Source of the DNA: Epiperipatus broadwayi
Taxonomy: Eukaryota; Onychophora; Udeonychophora; Euonychophora; Peripatidae
Assembly (NCBI GenBank): GCA_028023455.1
Contig: JAQFVV010000027.1
Location: 4,957,845 to 5,021,844, forward strand
Reading direction: 5' to 3'
Length of the DNA stretch: 64,000 bases
The notes under the pieces were generated by a model that worked only from the letters and a program-made list of their open reading frames with translations, was not told where the DNA came from and searched no databases. How positions within the stretch are numbered: the stretch's first letter is position 1; every line of letters begins with the position of its first letter. The position numbers were made by a program, and so were the translations under genes. Positions 10,540-21,185 of the stretch are shown here, piece by piece.

Positions 10540-11770
10540 TTTACCGAATCAAAAAGCACTATAGATATGGCTTTTATTACCAGGCAAATGCAAGAAAAAT
10601 ATTGGAAACAACAAGCAATTTATATATTGCTTTTACTGATTTGGTCAAGGAATTTGATTAAAATTAAAAGAACCCGTTATGTCACTGTTTGAAAATAGTC
10701 GGTCATCCACCAAAATTATTGTATTATACAGCTCCTATATAATGGGGGTAAGAGGAGGTGTTATTACTACAGGAGGAAAATTTGAAGCATTTGAAATACA
10801 AACTGCTGTCAAACAAGGATGTGTATTTACTCCAACATTAATTCCAATTTTTATGACAGTGATCTTTGGAATTGCTTATATGTGCTTCATCAAATATGGA
10901 TAAAGGTATGGTACAGATTTCATGGTTGGAGGAATTTTTTTAATTTGAATGATTAAAAACTAAATCAAGACCTTCTTTTTGGATTCTGGATTTACAATAT
11001 TCTGACGATTTTGCTACTTTTGACACTTTAAAAGAAGTTCTACAGAATGTTCTTAATGTTTAGAATGAAACAAATAAAGACTTCGGTTTAAAAAACTCAA
11101 GTTCTTTTTTAACCAGTAATTGAAGGAAAATTCTCAATGTCTTTAACTTGAGAATTAGTGGTTTTATAAGTAAAAAAGTGGGCTTAGATGTTGTGGTACA
11201 ACACCATCTCCAATGTGTTGCTTTAACAAGTTAAAAGGGAGACTATTTTATCACAAGGAAATGATTTCAGCAAGTACGTTAGCTATATATAAAACTGTTA
11301 TTTTACCTCATTTATTGTATGGAAGTAAAACTTGGACATCCTATCAATGCAATATAAAGGCATTAGAAAGGTTTCATTTAAAGATACACTCAAATTTTAA
11401 AAATACAGTGACAAGATCATGAAACCAATCAATGTTATTAGCTTGCTGGATATAATACTTTTAAGTCCATTATTGTAAAATCTAACCTCCATTGGATTGG
11501 ACATGTAAAACGAATGAACAATAAAAGACTTCCTAAAGGTATTTTATGGTGAACTTGAGTATGTTTTTGGTAGGAGAGGTATGTCCCATCTAAGATATAA
11601 GAATTATCTCAAGGGTATTCTAAAGAAGGGCAATGTTATTTGTTTCTGTTGGGAGAGAATAGAACGCATTTGGAGGACTATAATTAGATATGGTATTAAA
11701 ATATTTTGGAAAGAAATGTTTTCAGCTGAAAAAATTAAAAGATAGCTTCGTAAAATATAATCATCGCAAA
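10540..11770 (+). mobile_element. LINE family J remnant: RT to C-terminus
   Basis: Plus-strand broken frames give a non-LTR RT in order. STIDMAFITRQMQEKYWKQ and a FTDLVKEFD-like motif A are followed by VRGGVITTGGKFEAFEIQ, then TAVKQGCVFTPTLIPIF (the GxxQGCxLSP-type motif B, residues 42-58 of the 10679-10903 frame), then VQHHLQCV. The frame at 11213-11422 gives TLAIYKTVILPHLLYGSKTW and ALERFHLK, the post-RT block of this family. After it come NLHWIGHVKRMNNKRLPKGI and LRYKNYLKGILKKGN. The YADD box region (about 10990-11020) is degraded to YSDD (QYSDDFATF). Stops and shifts throughout make it dead. Related 3' pieces lie at 23.4, 33.4 and 34.2-35.1 kb on the minus strand. The exact clade is not assigned. 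Confidence 0.8.
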
Positions 11771-13005
11771 ACTCATTTCTAGAGTAGTCCCCCTCCCCAC
11801 CCTTCTTTATTTTCTTCTTCTGGGGGGGGGGGGCATATGCGTTTACAAATGGCCGTTTATTATTATTATATAAAGAGATAAAAAAGTTATTTTGATTATA
11901 CCATGAACAATACTCGTTTACTAACAAATACATAAATCATAGTTTGGTTGATTATTTATATATAAAGAATACAGAGAGAAATTTAGACGTCATACCAATA
12001 GTTGTATAGTATTTTGGTTGAATGCTTACTATATATGTATATAAAGAAAAAAAAATTATTTATTGTATCTGCATAAGTATATATAAATAAGTATATATTA
12101 TATATAGAAAGAGATCATTTTATTACACTGTGAACAATACCGTTATATAGTTTCTTAAATACACAAGAGAGGAAATTCTGACCGAAGCTATCTTTTTCTT
12201 AATTTCTTTCTGAATAACCTAATAAGCCTCTGGAGGATAAACATAGACAGTAACTTCAAAGCCAAGATAAGCGCTGAGAGATTGCTTAATTAAAATCATA
12301 TTAGGTGTCAAAACTACTAACTAGAATATCTCTAGCAATTGTCTATGCTAACAGGTGCTTGACTTATTAATAACGGGGTCCCAAGATTCTTTGCACGATC
12401 TATTAAATGTTATACGTCACTACCCCGAATTCGATAATCAGCAAATGGTTTCAATTAAGGAGTTGCTAAAATATTTGTTATGTCAGGCTAAACATTTATA
12501 ATTTTCATCACTATGTGCAGTATATAACTATACCATATAATTACAGTATATAAAGTTTGGAGTGTTCATTATTATATACAATGTATAATTTAATAAAAGC
12601 TTATGCACTATTGGTAATAATTATATTAAATTTTCAAATGCAATGCAAAATATCACACAAGCTTAAAGTCAAGCATGTCCGAGGGATGGGACAGGGAGGT
12701 ACAAGGTCAAAAAAAATTAATTTAATTAATTTTTTGCTTGTTTTAGAACCGTTTTTTTTTTTTTAATTTATTCTGTAAATTGTTATGTGCATATACTGGA
12801 ATCTTTCTTTAAATGCAAATTAAATAATCAACCAATAGGTACAATCAAGGGACAAACCTGTTATCGGAGCAGTTTACATTGTTTTCCACCTAGTTAACGC
12901 AATTTAATCTAAGATCTTAAAATAACTACAACACAAACATTTTGTTTTGTGTATTCATGGCAAAACTCATCTTTAATTTTTATATTTTTCTTTTTTCTGT
13001 TGCTT
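11771..13005. other. Unassigned AT-rich stretch
   Basis: Contains a 12-G run at 11822-11833, a dispersed repeat copy at 11893-11965 (partner of 3838-3925) and TA-rich DNA. The part at about 12170-12480 is more complex (aacggggtcccaagattctt) but has no open frame or RNA fold I recognise. Open frames at 11604-11933 and 12557-12766 look like chance. Confidence 0.4.
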
Positions 13006-13009
13006 TTAC

Positions 13010-13175
13010 TCTTTATCTATCTATCTATCTATCTATCTATCTGTCTGTCTATTTATCTATCTATCTGACTGCCTGTGTTCCTATCTATCTATCTGTCTAT
13101 CTATATATCTGCCTGTCTGTCTATCTCTTTATCTAGCTATTCATCTATCTGTCTGTCTACCTATCTATCTCTAAT
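13010..13175 (+). repeat. (TATC/TGTC)n microsatellite
   Basis: Interrupted CTAT and CTGT tetranucleotides. The frame at 12942-13136, which reads YLSIYLSIYLS, is a translated microsatellite and not a protein. Confidence 0.95.
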
Positions 13176-13965
13176 TATTCTCCTTTTTTTCTGGCTTTAA
13201 AATCCCATAAAAATTCGTTTACGACTGTCCGCTAACATTAATAATGATAAACTTTAATGCGTTTTTATAGACAGTTCGAATTCTAAAATAAAACTCAGAT
13301 ATTTGTACTATTAGTTTTTAGTTATTCCTATAGTTTTAAACTTTTCTAGAAAATATGTAATTCAATATAAATAATACATTCAACAGGCATGCTAAGAAAA
13401 GCTTGTTTAATTCTTTAAAATAAAAATGTTAAATACATCAACATAATATGCTGGGCATAATATCGACTAATTCATAATCATACTCATATCTATAATTATC
13501 CAAGAGGATTGTGGGATTTATAGAAGAATCCTAAAAGTTGTGATTTGCATAAAACTTCATTATAATATGTAAATGAATTTAGTTAATTAAGACACTTTTT
13601 TGACAGGGGGATGCAGGATTCTTTCTTGTTGATTGCATGTATAGTGTTGGTGATGTGTCAGGCCTCTTTAACTTTATGTTTAGCATTGTTTTTTTCAGAG
13701 CAGACAACACTGGTGGGTATGGGTTCAAAGTTGTGACCATATTTATAATCATGTTCAAGCAAAATAGATTTAATATTTGTATTGTTTTTAGTTCTTATGT
13801 TGTACTTAAAAAATCTATATTAAATTACAGTACATGATAACAAAAGTTGAATGTAAACTGTTTACACAATGTCAAAAACTGAGCAAAAGTTGGTGCAAAA
13901 AACTTTCAAACGCAAGTGTAATGATTACATTTGTAATAGTAGAAATATATGTTGAAAATAACAAA
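13176..13965. other. Unassigned
   Basis: AT-rich DNA with two short frames (13637-13837 and 13834-14016) lacking domain signatures. The end of the second runs into the RTE 3' end below. Confidence 0.4.
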
Positions 13966-14240
13966 AAGAGATTCAAAATGAAATATGTGAGTGAGAGAAT
14001 ACCCAGGTATTACTAACATAGTTGGGCTGGACATATTTCTAGAAAAGGTGATAATATATGGACAGTTACAGTCTTATTAAATTGGATTCTAAAAGATGGT
14101 AAAAGACCTAGAAAGAGACCACATGTGAGATAGATGGATGAAATAAAGAGAGGCTAGAGATCATAGAAGACAGATTGAACCTGGACTTTCATTTTGCAGT
14201 GGATCAATGTTAATTAGAAATGATGATGATGATTTTTGTA
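13966..14240 (+). mobile_element. RTE-type LINE 3' end, 5'-truncated
   Basis: Plus-strand fragments YVSERIP, SWAGHISRKGDNIWTV, LLNWILKDGKRPRKRPHVR and MDEIKRG are followed by TWTFILQWI-like sequence. A (GAT)n tail at about 14218-14235 marks the 3' terminus. This C-terminal block with a trinucleotide tail is the most repeated LINE signature in the window. Only the last 250 bp or so is present, as expected for 5' truncation. Confidence 0.8.
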
Positions 14241-15040
14241 ATGGATACATTTGTAAGAATAATGTTTTTTTTACAGCATGTATTAATGTTTTGGGGAAAA
14301 GAAGAGTCAAGTCACTTGCTACTGATGAATGAGACCAAACTACAGGTAGTTGCAAAAATATCTGTCAGTGCATGGTTTGATCTCTCATTTTAATTTTACC
14401 TCTTTTGTTAGGGAAAAATGTTTTGCATTTGCTAGATATAAGATTTGAGATTAGGTGACATATTATGAAGCAGAATGCAAAAACAATGAAAGTAGTAATT
14501 CTTATGTTGGGAAAAAAGTGTCCCTATATGTTTATGCTATCAATGAGGCTGCTAAGAATTTATGCATTTGAAATAATTATATCAATAGTAAGACCACATC
14601 ATGTATGGAGAGAGGTGTACTTTAATAAAAAAATATTCCATGATTTCTTCATCTCTATGATAGGTCACATGTGCAATCTGTATTTGTAATGAGTGTTTTG
14701 TAGGAAATAAAAGAATTAGTGGAAAGGTCATTGACTTTAGCTTTAATTAAGAAATCCAAGTATTTGGGTTCCAGATACCAATATCTGAACTTTGTAATGA
14801 TTGTTTAGCGATATGACTATTGTATAAGACAAATATTAAGTATAGTATTCAACAACATAAATATACATATAAGAAGGCTATGAAGGATGATAAAATCTAT
14901 TCAGCCTTCTACATTCATCAAAGTATTTTGGGACATGTATTTTGTCCATGAGAGTTAGTGTATTAATGTATAAAACATATAATTAAATATGTAAGATCAA
15001 GAAATCATATCCTATAAAAAAATTATTCTGGCGGTTTCAA
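14241..15040. other. Unassigned
   Basis: A 74-codon plus frame at 14465-14689 and a minus frame at 14161-14355 show no recognisable domain. No repeat match noticed elsewhere in the window. Confidence 0.4.
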
Positions 15041-15067
15041 TACAAAGTTAACAAGTTTTCCGATTAG

Positions 15068-15397
15068 TTGTTCCTGGCCGATATAATGAATGTTCGAGTT
15101 TATCGCTTAGTAGAGTATAACGATTTTTTGTCCAGTCTTGATAAGGACTCAAACGAGTTGAAAGCGCTTGACAATAGTGTTTTATATTATTTTAATATTT
15201 CTCTGTTTTATACAATAGTCATATTGTTAGATTGTGATATATATTTTATAATAACAGAAGTATTGGATTTATTATTTTTAATAATATATAATTATTTCAT
15301 TCTTTCAATTATAAAAAATGACGGTTCTTTTTTACCAACAAAAAGATTTGATATTTTTATATTTATTTTTAGAAATACGGAGTTTGATTATATATAA
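15068..15397 (+). CDS. Unrecognised open frame, low support
   Basis: 109 codons, among the longest frames not explained by a transposon. The first 35 residues are mixed and charged (VRVYRLVEYNDFLSSLDKD) and come from a less AT-rich, CpG-containing segment. The remainder is hydrophobic I/L/F/Y sequence typical of translated AT-rich DNA. No signal peptide, domain or splice context stands out. The first third could be an eroded exon; the rest is probably chance. Confidence 0.15.
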   Translation: MFLADIMNVRVYRLVEYNDFLSSLDKDSNELKALDNSVLYYFNISLFYTIVILLDCDIYFIITEVLDLLFLIIYNYFILSIIKNDGSFLPTKRFDIFIFIFRNTEFDYI

Positions 15398-15400
15398 TTA

Positions 15401-16285
15401 GTTTTATTTGGTATATTATCATGAAAATAAAGTATGTATTTTTAAATATTATAAATAAAAAATAGAAAAACAGTGGCAGTTGATAATATAGCAGACAGAG
15501 TGGCAAAATTTATTAAAGATATCAAATATGGATGTTTAAAAAATATGCTCTAAATTTTTTTTATTCTGAGAAAGAAATTGAGGATCTTTATATTGTAAGG
15601 GAGTCTCCCATAAAGATAAAAGTATGAATAAAATATATGTTCGTCTATGAAAAAATCATTACCAGTGGCGATTGTGTATAAATCAAAATTTTACCCTACT
15701 TTGATAATAGCCACGGATAATAATCAGACTGAAGCTTATGTCAAGTACAAATCTTCTTGCCGATCCAGCCACATTTCTTGATACTCATCCTCTCCATATT
15801 TACAGACCCAATTTGGATAAGTTGTTGAAAACATTATACACCAAATATCTAAATGATAAGAATGGGTCATACATTTGCAACATGTATATCTCTCAGTTCA
15901 CTATCAGTTCTATATAACATATTGTGATCATTACAACAGACCTGCATATTAGATTCAACCCCATCAAATAAAGATTCGGGATTGAAAAATAATTGTAGCA
16001 CAGTAGATCACATCTAAGAATTAAAGAAAGGGTATAAAATGACCAATGAATGTAAAATCCCATGATAAATTAAGATTTACAAAGTAAAGAAAAAGGATTT
16101 GACTTTTTAAATATTTATGCTATCGTTAAAACATTGAAATTACAAGACATAGATCCAGAATATTGTCCATTTGTGAAGACTATTCTAAAAATACATCTGG
16201 AGTGATTGTAATTACATGATAACATTAAAATTAACATTAATCATAGGTAATTCCATATCTCTAAATGTCTTGTCACAACTTGACA
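15401..16285. other. Unassigned; short open frame inside
   Basis: Mixed-composition DNA. A 59-codon plus frame at 15738-15917 starts MSSTNLLADPATFLDTHPL and continues with YRPNLDKLLKTLYTKYLND. It reads like real protein but I do not recognise it. It may be part of an old retroelement. No copy seen elsewhere in the window. Confidence 0.3.
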
Positions 16286-16289
16286 AAAA

Positions 16290-16590
16290 GTGAGAATGAT
16301 ATGATATTCTCTACCTAATAAAAAATATTACCAGTAATCATTAATGTATTTATTTGAAGTAGATAGGATCAAAATTATGAGTGTAGAAAGTATGACACTT
16401 TTAAATTAAATTGTAATTATACATGTATGCATGATGTCTAAAGTTTATATTTGGGTTAGGAATGATATGATTATTGCTAGATTAATAAATGATTAGGAAT
16501 AACCATTAAAGTATTTACTAGAAGTAGCTGGTGTTAAAGTTGTGAATGCAAAAAGATTGACACTTATAAACTGAATTGTAATTATATATA
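16290..16590 (+). repeat. Repeat family C, two tandem copies
   Basis: Two related units at about 16290-16420 and 16450-16590, each with taataaatgattaggaat-like sequence, gaagtag, a gatgcaaaaagtttgacac-like block and taaattgaattgtaattata. Further copies lie at 17335-17480 and 33840-33980. No coding content. Confidence 0.65.
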
Positions 16591-16624
16591 TATTATATTT
16601 AATATTTTCAGTTATATGATGTAA

Positions 16625-16746
16625 ATAAAGTAGTTTTGGGGTTAAACCGAGTGTTATTTTACCTTGACAATGATGGATGCTATTTCATTGAAACATTGGG
16701 AAGTAAGCAAAAATAACACATGGTTTAATCCAAAAAAACTACTTTA
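16625..16746 (+). mobile_element. Small hairpin (MITE-like) element
   Basis: Inverted arms of about 33 bp: aagtagttttggggttaaac on the left and gtttaatccaaaaaaactac on the right, with further pairing inward (tgttatttt/aaaataaca). They enclose about 45 bp with TGATGG, a short ATG/CAT stem and TGAAAC. That loop resembles, but does not fit, a hammerhead core. Confidence 0.6.
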
Positions 16747-16960
16747 TATATATTAGAACTCGGACTCAAGCTCCTTAAAGCTATGCACTCCATTTTATAC
16801 AACTGATTCACATGACAACATATGTGTGAAAAAGATAAATGATCTCCAATATAATGAACCATCACTAATGAGTTTTTCCAGATCATCATTTCCCAAACAC
16901 ATATACAATCATTACTCAGTTTATATTAAGATAGAAAATCTTCAAACTTTAATGGACAAG
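16747..16960 (-). repeat. Repeat family B, minus copy
   Basis: Reverse orientation of the B unit: aactcggactcaagctcc, then tatgcactccattttata, then aaaaagataaatgatctcca. It pairs head-to-head with the plus copy at 17095-17330. Confidence 0.7.
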
Positions 16961-17094
16961 CTTCAATCTTCTCGACTCTCCAACTCTTCACCATCCATAT
17001 CATTGAAAATCCAATAATAGAACACTCAAAGCCCTTGTCGATGCCAATATTATTGTCATATCCATGTTGACTTTAAGTCATTCTGACCCCTCAC

Positions 17095-17330
17095 ATATAG
17101 GACTTTAATATATTCATGTGTGGGAGATGTTGATTTGGAACAATGGAGGAAGCTAGTTCAGCACTAAAGATATATATTTGAGCTCTTTTTTTAACATGTA
17201 TGTGGTCATGTGTATCAGTTACATAATATAGAGTGCATATCTTTAGAGGGCTTGAAAGTCTGAGTTCAAGTCCCTTCTAATAAGTTTGGTATAGACAATA
17301 TACTTATATTTAAATATTATATATGTATGA
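17095..17330 (+). repeat. Repeat family B, plus copy
   Basis: Unit order: tgtgtgggagatg, the tagttcagcac block, catgtatgtggtcatgtgta, a gagtgcat block, then cttgaaagtctgagttcaag and a tatagacaatatacttata tail. The gagttcaagtcc segment resembles a tRNA B box, so a tRNA-derived SINE-like origin is possible. The plus copy and the minus copy at 16747 form an inverted pair. Confidence 0.7.
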
Positions 17331-17334
17331 GGTT

Positions 17335-17480
17335 TAAAGCTTTTACTGGTATAGGAATGATATTATAATCTCTAGACTAATAAATGATTAGGAATATATT
17401 TATCTGAAGTGGATGGTATCAGAATTGTGGATGCAAAAATTTTGACACTTGTAAATCAAGTCATAATAAAATATTATGTA
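17335..17480 (+). repeat. Repeat family C copy
   Basis: Shares taataaatgattaggaat, gaagtggatggtatcaga and gacacttgtaaatcaagt with the copies at 16.3-16.6 kb. Confidence 0.6.
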
Positions 17481-17595
17481 TTAAAACAGGAAGCAAATAA
17501 ATGGAAATTATAAAATCATCAAAATATTACAAATGTTGCTGTTGCAATTAAGAAAAAGGTTTCAGGGGTATCAGGTAAATCCAAAATAGAAATAG

Positions 17596-17855
17596 ATATG
17601 TAATATATAAAAAGCCTGCTAATAGCTCTAAACAAGCTTATTTTTTTATTTTTTTTATGATAAATGCTACAAGAGAAAATACCTGAAGCCTTTATCTATG
17701 ATGGTCCCCATCCCCAGACCTGTTTCAAGCTTATAGGATGGGGACCATCATAGATAAAGGCTTCAGGTATTTTCTCTTGTAGCATTTATCATAAATAAAA
17801 AATAAAAAAATAAGCTTGTTTAGAGCTATTAGCAGGCTCTTTATATATTACATAT
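17596..17855. repeat. Near-perfect 260 bp palindrome
   Basis: Left arm 17596-17713 and right arm 17736-17855 are reverse complements with about one substitution and a small length difference in the A/T run. The spacer is 22 bp (17714-17735). Arms run from atatgtaatatataaaaag through gcctgctaatagctctaaac to gaagcctttatctatgatgg. This is far better matched than any other inverted repeat here. No frame, no TSD recognised. Confidence 0.9.
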
Positions 17856-18295
17856 TCGTAATACAAGCTATATAGGTCATGTGACATATGACTGATATTT
17901 TACTAATATTAGAAATAGATATGAAAATAAGTGGTGAACATACTAAATAATGGTCGGTGAGTTTTTGTATAGATAGATAATAAATTTTAAAAAAAATTAA
18001 TTACTAATGTTTAATTAGATAAAAAATTAATAAAAAAAATTGTAGTTACTTTAAGTTAATTGCTTTGGTTACAATAACTTAATGTTTAAAAAAAAATATG
18101 TTATTGTATGCCAAAAATTATTTTTTTAATAAATTCTTTACCCTTTTAAGATTTATTATATATATTTATTTTTATTAAACTGTATCTGAGCGTGCTTTTG
18201 GCTTAGAAAACCATATTCATAGATTAAATTAGAATAGACTCATATTTATTTTTTTAATAAATATGTTTTACCATTAATTATATATAGACATGAGA
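17856..18295. other. AT-rich, nothing recognised
   Basis: Poly-A and poly-T runs without repeats or frames of note. Confidence 0.5.
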
Positions 18296-18299
18296 CATG

Positions 18300-18665
18300 A
18301 CTTATTAATAAGAGAGCAATAGAGAAACTGCAAATCACCCAAAAAAATGGAAGATATCCATGGATTAAAAAACAAACAATCAACAACGGATTGATTAAAA
18401 ATTATGAGGCTAAAGTAGAACTGCTTTGAACATACTTTTAAATGGGTGATATTATATAAGGTGATTAGAATTCAGAACTGGATCAAAAGATGTAATAAAA
18501 GACCTAGAGAGAGATAGCAAATAAAGTGGATAAATGAATTAAGAAAGTTCTTTAGAAAGATGTGGAAGAGGAGTTTTATATCAAAAGCATTGAAATACAT
18601 TTGAAAAGATATTCATTCTGCCCTATCTTGATAATAACAAAGTGATGATGATGATCATGATATGA
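18300..18665 (+). mobile_element. RTE-type LINE 3' end, heavily decayed
   Basis: RAIEKLQITQ (as RRAIQRLQTTQ in the 32.9 kb copy), then a degraded spacer, KRPRER, IKWINELRKFF, and a HSALS.. stretch ending in gatgatgatgatc at about 18643. Order and tail match the other RTE 3' ends. Too diverged for a single frame. Confidence 0.6.
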
Positions 18666-18958
18666 TGCTAATGGCATGTACTTTGTATATCTGTTATAAA
18701 TAATATTACTTCCCGTGACATACCTCCCATTGCCTTTGATTAACTTTTACTTTTACATAAAGAAATACTTTTAATTTAGTTTATTTTCCAGTATTGTATA
18801 AAAAATGCTAGAGAAATATTCGTACTATAATGGCATATTTTATTCATAGTCATAATTATTTTTCTATTTATCTCTTTCTCTCTTTCTAAGTCAGTAAAGT
18901 CAATTAATCAAAGCTTTAATAGGCCTATATATAGAGATGGTAACAATAAACCCTTAAA

Positions 18959-19878
18959 CTATCAACAATCTCAACCTGTAGTTCTTGGTCAGGTTGCAAT
19001 CTTTAGTCTCTTTATAAATGTATCAGCCCATAAATAAAAGTGATACTGCTTTTATTGTTTAAAGAATATTGCCTTTACTACAGGTTCCAAATTTTTACTA
19101 GCTTAAGAGTTGATTGTTATCATCTACATTTATAACCCTATTAAAGTCTTGCCCAAAACTAGCTTTATTGTCTTAGTAAATATTATTATACTGCGCTTCC
19201 AGTGCACACCAGTGAAGCTATTATTTCAATTGTATTAATTCTGGCTTAGCACTTTGGGAGCATATTTGCTCCCATATTCATAGCCTGTGTCACTCTTCAT
19301 TCTGTATTATTGTTAATTTATGCAAATATATGCAAATTAGTTAACCAATCCATTTCTTGGAAATCGAAAACTGTGTTATTGTTAATTTATGCAAATGTAT
19401 GCAAATTAGTTAACCAATTCATTTTTTGGAAATCAAGAAGCAGGAATCTCATCTGTTGATGGTCTTCTGGTCATTCACGATGAAATATGCCTCTTTTATT
19501 TTGCATTTGGGATCATTTCTTTCCAAGCATATGATTTTGGCATTGGTTGATTTAAATCTGTGATTAGATGGTTTTTTTGGTGTTCTGGAAATGTTGAACT
19601 GCCTTTTATTTTAGTATGCACTCTATTATATTTGTACATGTGTTGAGTTACTCTGGTGGGGAAAGTAGCTTGGGTTTCCATATATATAATTTATATAGTA
19701 TTGGAAGTTATAATTGAGTATTTATTAGTCTGCTTTCAGAACAGGTTATATTTGCCTTATTAATGAGGTTTGTTTAAACTTCTTTGCATTACTAAAATCA
19801 CACTCCTAGGTCAAGTTGCAATCTTTAGTGTCTATATAAACATATCAGAGTATAGATAAAGATTGAGATTGTTGATAG
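18959..19878. mobile_element. Candidate 0.9 kb TIR element
   Basis: Exact 16 bp inverted termini: ctatcaacaatctcaa at 18959-18974 and its complement at 19863-19878. Just inside, both ends carry related gtcaggttgcaatctttagt / gtcaagttgcaatctttagt blocks in the same direction, followed by tataaa and tatcag. The interior holds the tandem duplication at 19300-19436 and a 61-codon minus frame at 19496-19681 (METQATFPTRVTQHMYKYNR at its start) that I do not recognise. No transposase motif seen. Confidence 0.45.
19300..19436 (+). repeat. Tandem duplication, about 68 bp x 2
   Basis: Two copies of tattgttaatttatgcaaat .. atgcaaattagttaacc .. ttggaaatc, differing at a few bases. Each unit holds two ATGCAAAT octamers. 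Confidence 0.85.
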
Positions 19879-20875
19879 CTCTCTCTTTCTGTATGTATAT
19901 AAAATCATTTAACTTGTTTTTCTTTTCTTTTTTTGTACGCAATTTTTTATTTTGAATTTTATGTATCTTGATGTCTCTTCGGTTATCATCTTGGCATTTG
20001 TTTTAGAATGTTGCAAAGCACCTTAATGTTCTGACACATTTCTTTTTTAACTGGAATATTAAATATGTCTTGTGCATATTGTTGGAGAACATTGAACAGA
20101 AGATACAATTAAATTTTATACTGTTAAAAGTTTCCATTTCTAGATGAATAGCAGCTTCCAGACCTAGGATAAACTTGCCTCACTTCTCAGCCATATCATG
20201 GACATGTTTACTACCATTCAGCATTGACAGCTGTTGTATCACTTTACCTCCAAATGGATTAACTATTCGTGGTCAAATCCCCATCCATAATGAAAACAAT
20301 CCAATTCAGTGAGCATCATTTCTTATTGTCCCATTCTTTTCATTGGGCATATGTTATCTATCTGTATATTCAGTCCATAGTCATGAATGCACAATTTGGT
20401 CAAAATAAGTTGGAATCTGAAATAGTTCATTATTTGAAGGCAATGTGAGATATAACAATAACATACTACTTAAAATGTTTTTTTTATTAAAAACTATATC
20501 AGCAAGGAGGAAATATTTAAGACTCCAAAAGGATAAAAAGAACCATGGCAATATGTATCTTGCAATATTCTACAAATAATGCCAAAATAAGATAAGTTAA
20601 ATCTGAATATTCATAGTTGTTGAACAGAGATAGCATTGATATAAAAACATTAGAAGAGTAAATTGAAATTTTTGTTTATAATATATACAGTATTCAGTTT
20701 GAAAAAACTACTACTACTTCTGTTACTCTATTACTACTATTATTATTATTTAAATTGGAAGAGTTAGTCTTAAATGTGTTGTTTGGTAAGTTGTTTGAAC
20801 TAAACTACACGTAATTTAAGACCAACTGAAATTTGCTTTTTTAATATAAAGTTGGAGAGAAGAATTGAGGATAAA
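19879..20875. other. Unassigned
   Basis: Mixed composition with no open frame over 60 codons and no repeat match noticed. The part at about 20030-20420 is less AT-rich and might be an old coding remnant on either strand, but I cannot name it. Confidence 0.35.
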
Positions 20876-20879
20876 ATAC

Positions 20880-21185
20880 GTGCCCTATGACAAATGAATA
20901 AATAGATAGCTGGGTAAGCACATAAATAGTTAGATGCACAAGCAAATAAGCAGGTAGGTAAAAGTAGGTAAGTAAATAGATAGGTAAGTAGGTGAATGAG
21001 TGAATGGTAGATATATGGATAGATGAATGGATCAATGGATAGATGGGTGCATCAATGGGTAGATGGTAGATAAATGGATGGGTGCATGCATAGATATATG
21101 CCTTAGGCAGATAGATAAGTAGATAGGCAGACAAATAGATACACCGACTATTAGATAGATATGTGAATGGATTGATCAATAAAGG
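20880..21185. repeat. (TAGA/TAGG/TGGA)n microsatellite
   Basis: Imperfect tetranucleotide tract about 300 bp long. The 112-codon minus frame at 20841-21179 (YLPIYLLTYFYLP and similar) is its translation, not a gene. Confidence 0.9.

Noticed and set aside
12942-13136. 64-codon frame of YLSIYLS repeats
   Set aside because: Translation of the CTAT/CTGT microsatellite.
20841-21179. 112-codon minus frame rich in Y, L, I and P
   Set aside because: Translation of a tetranucleotide microsatellite.
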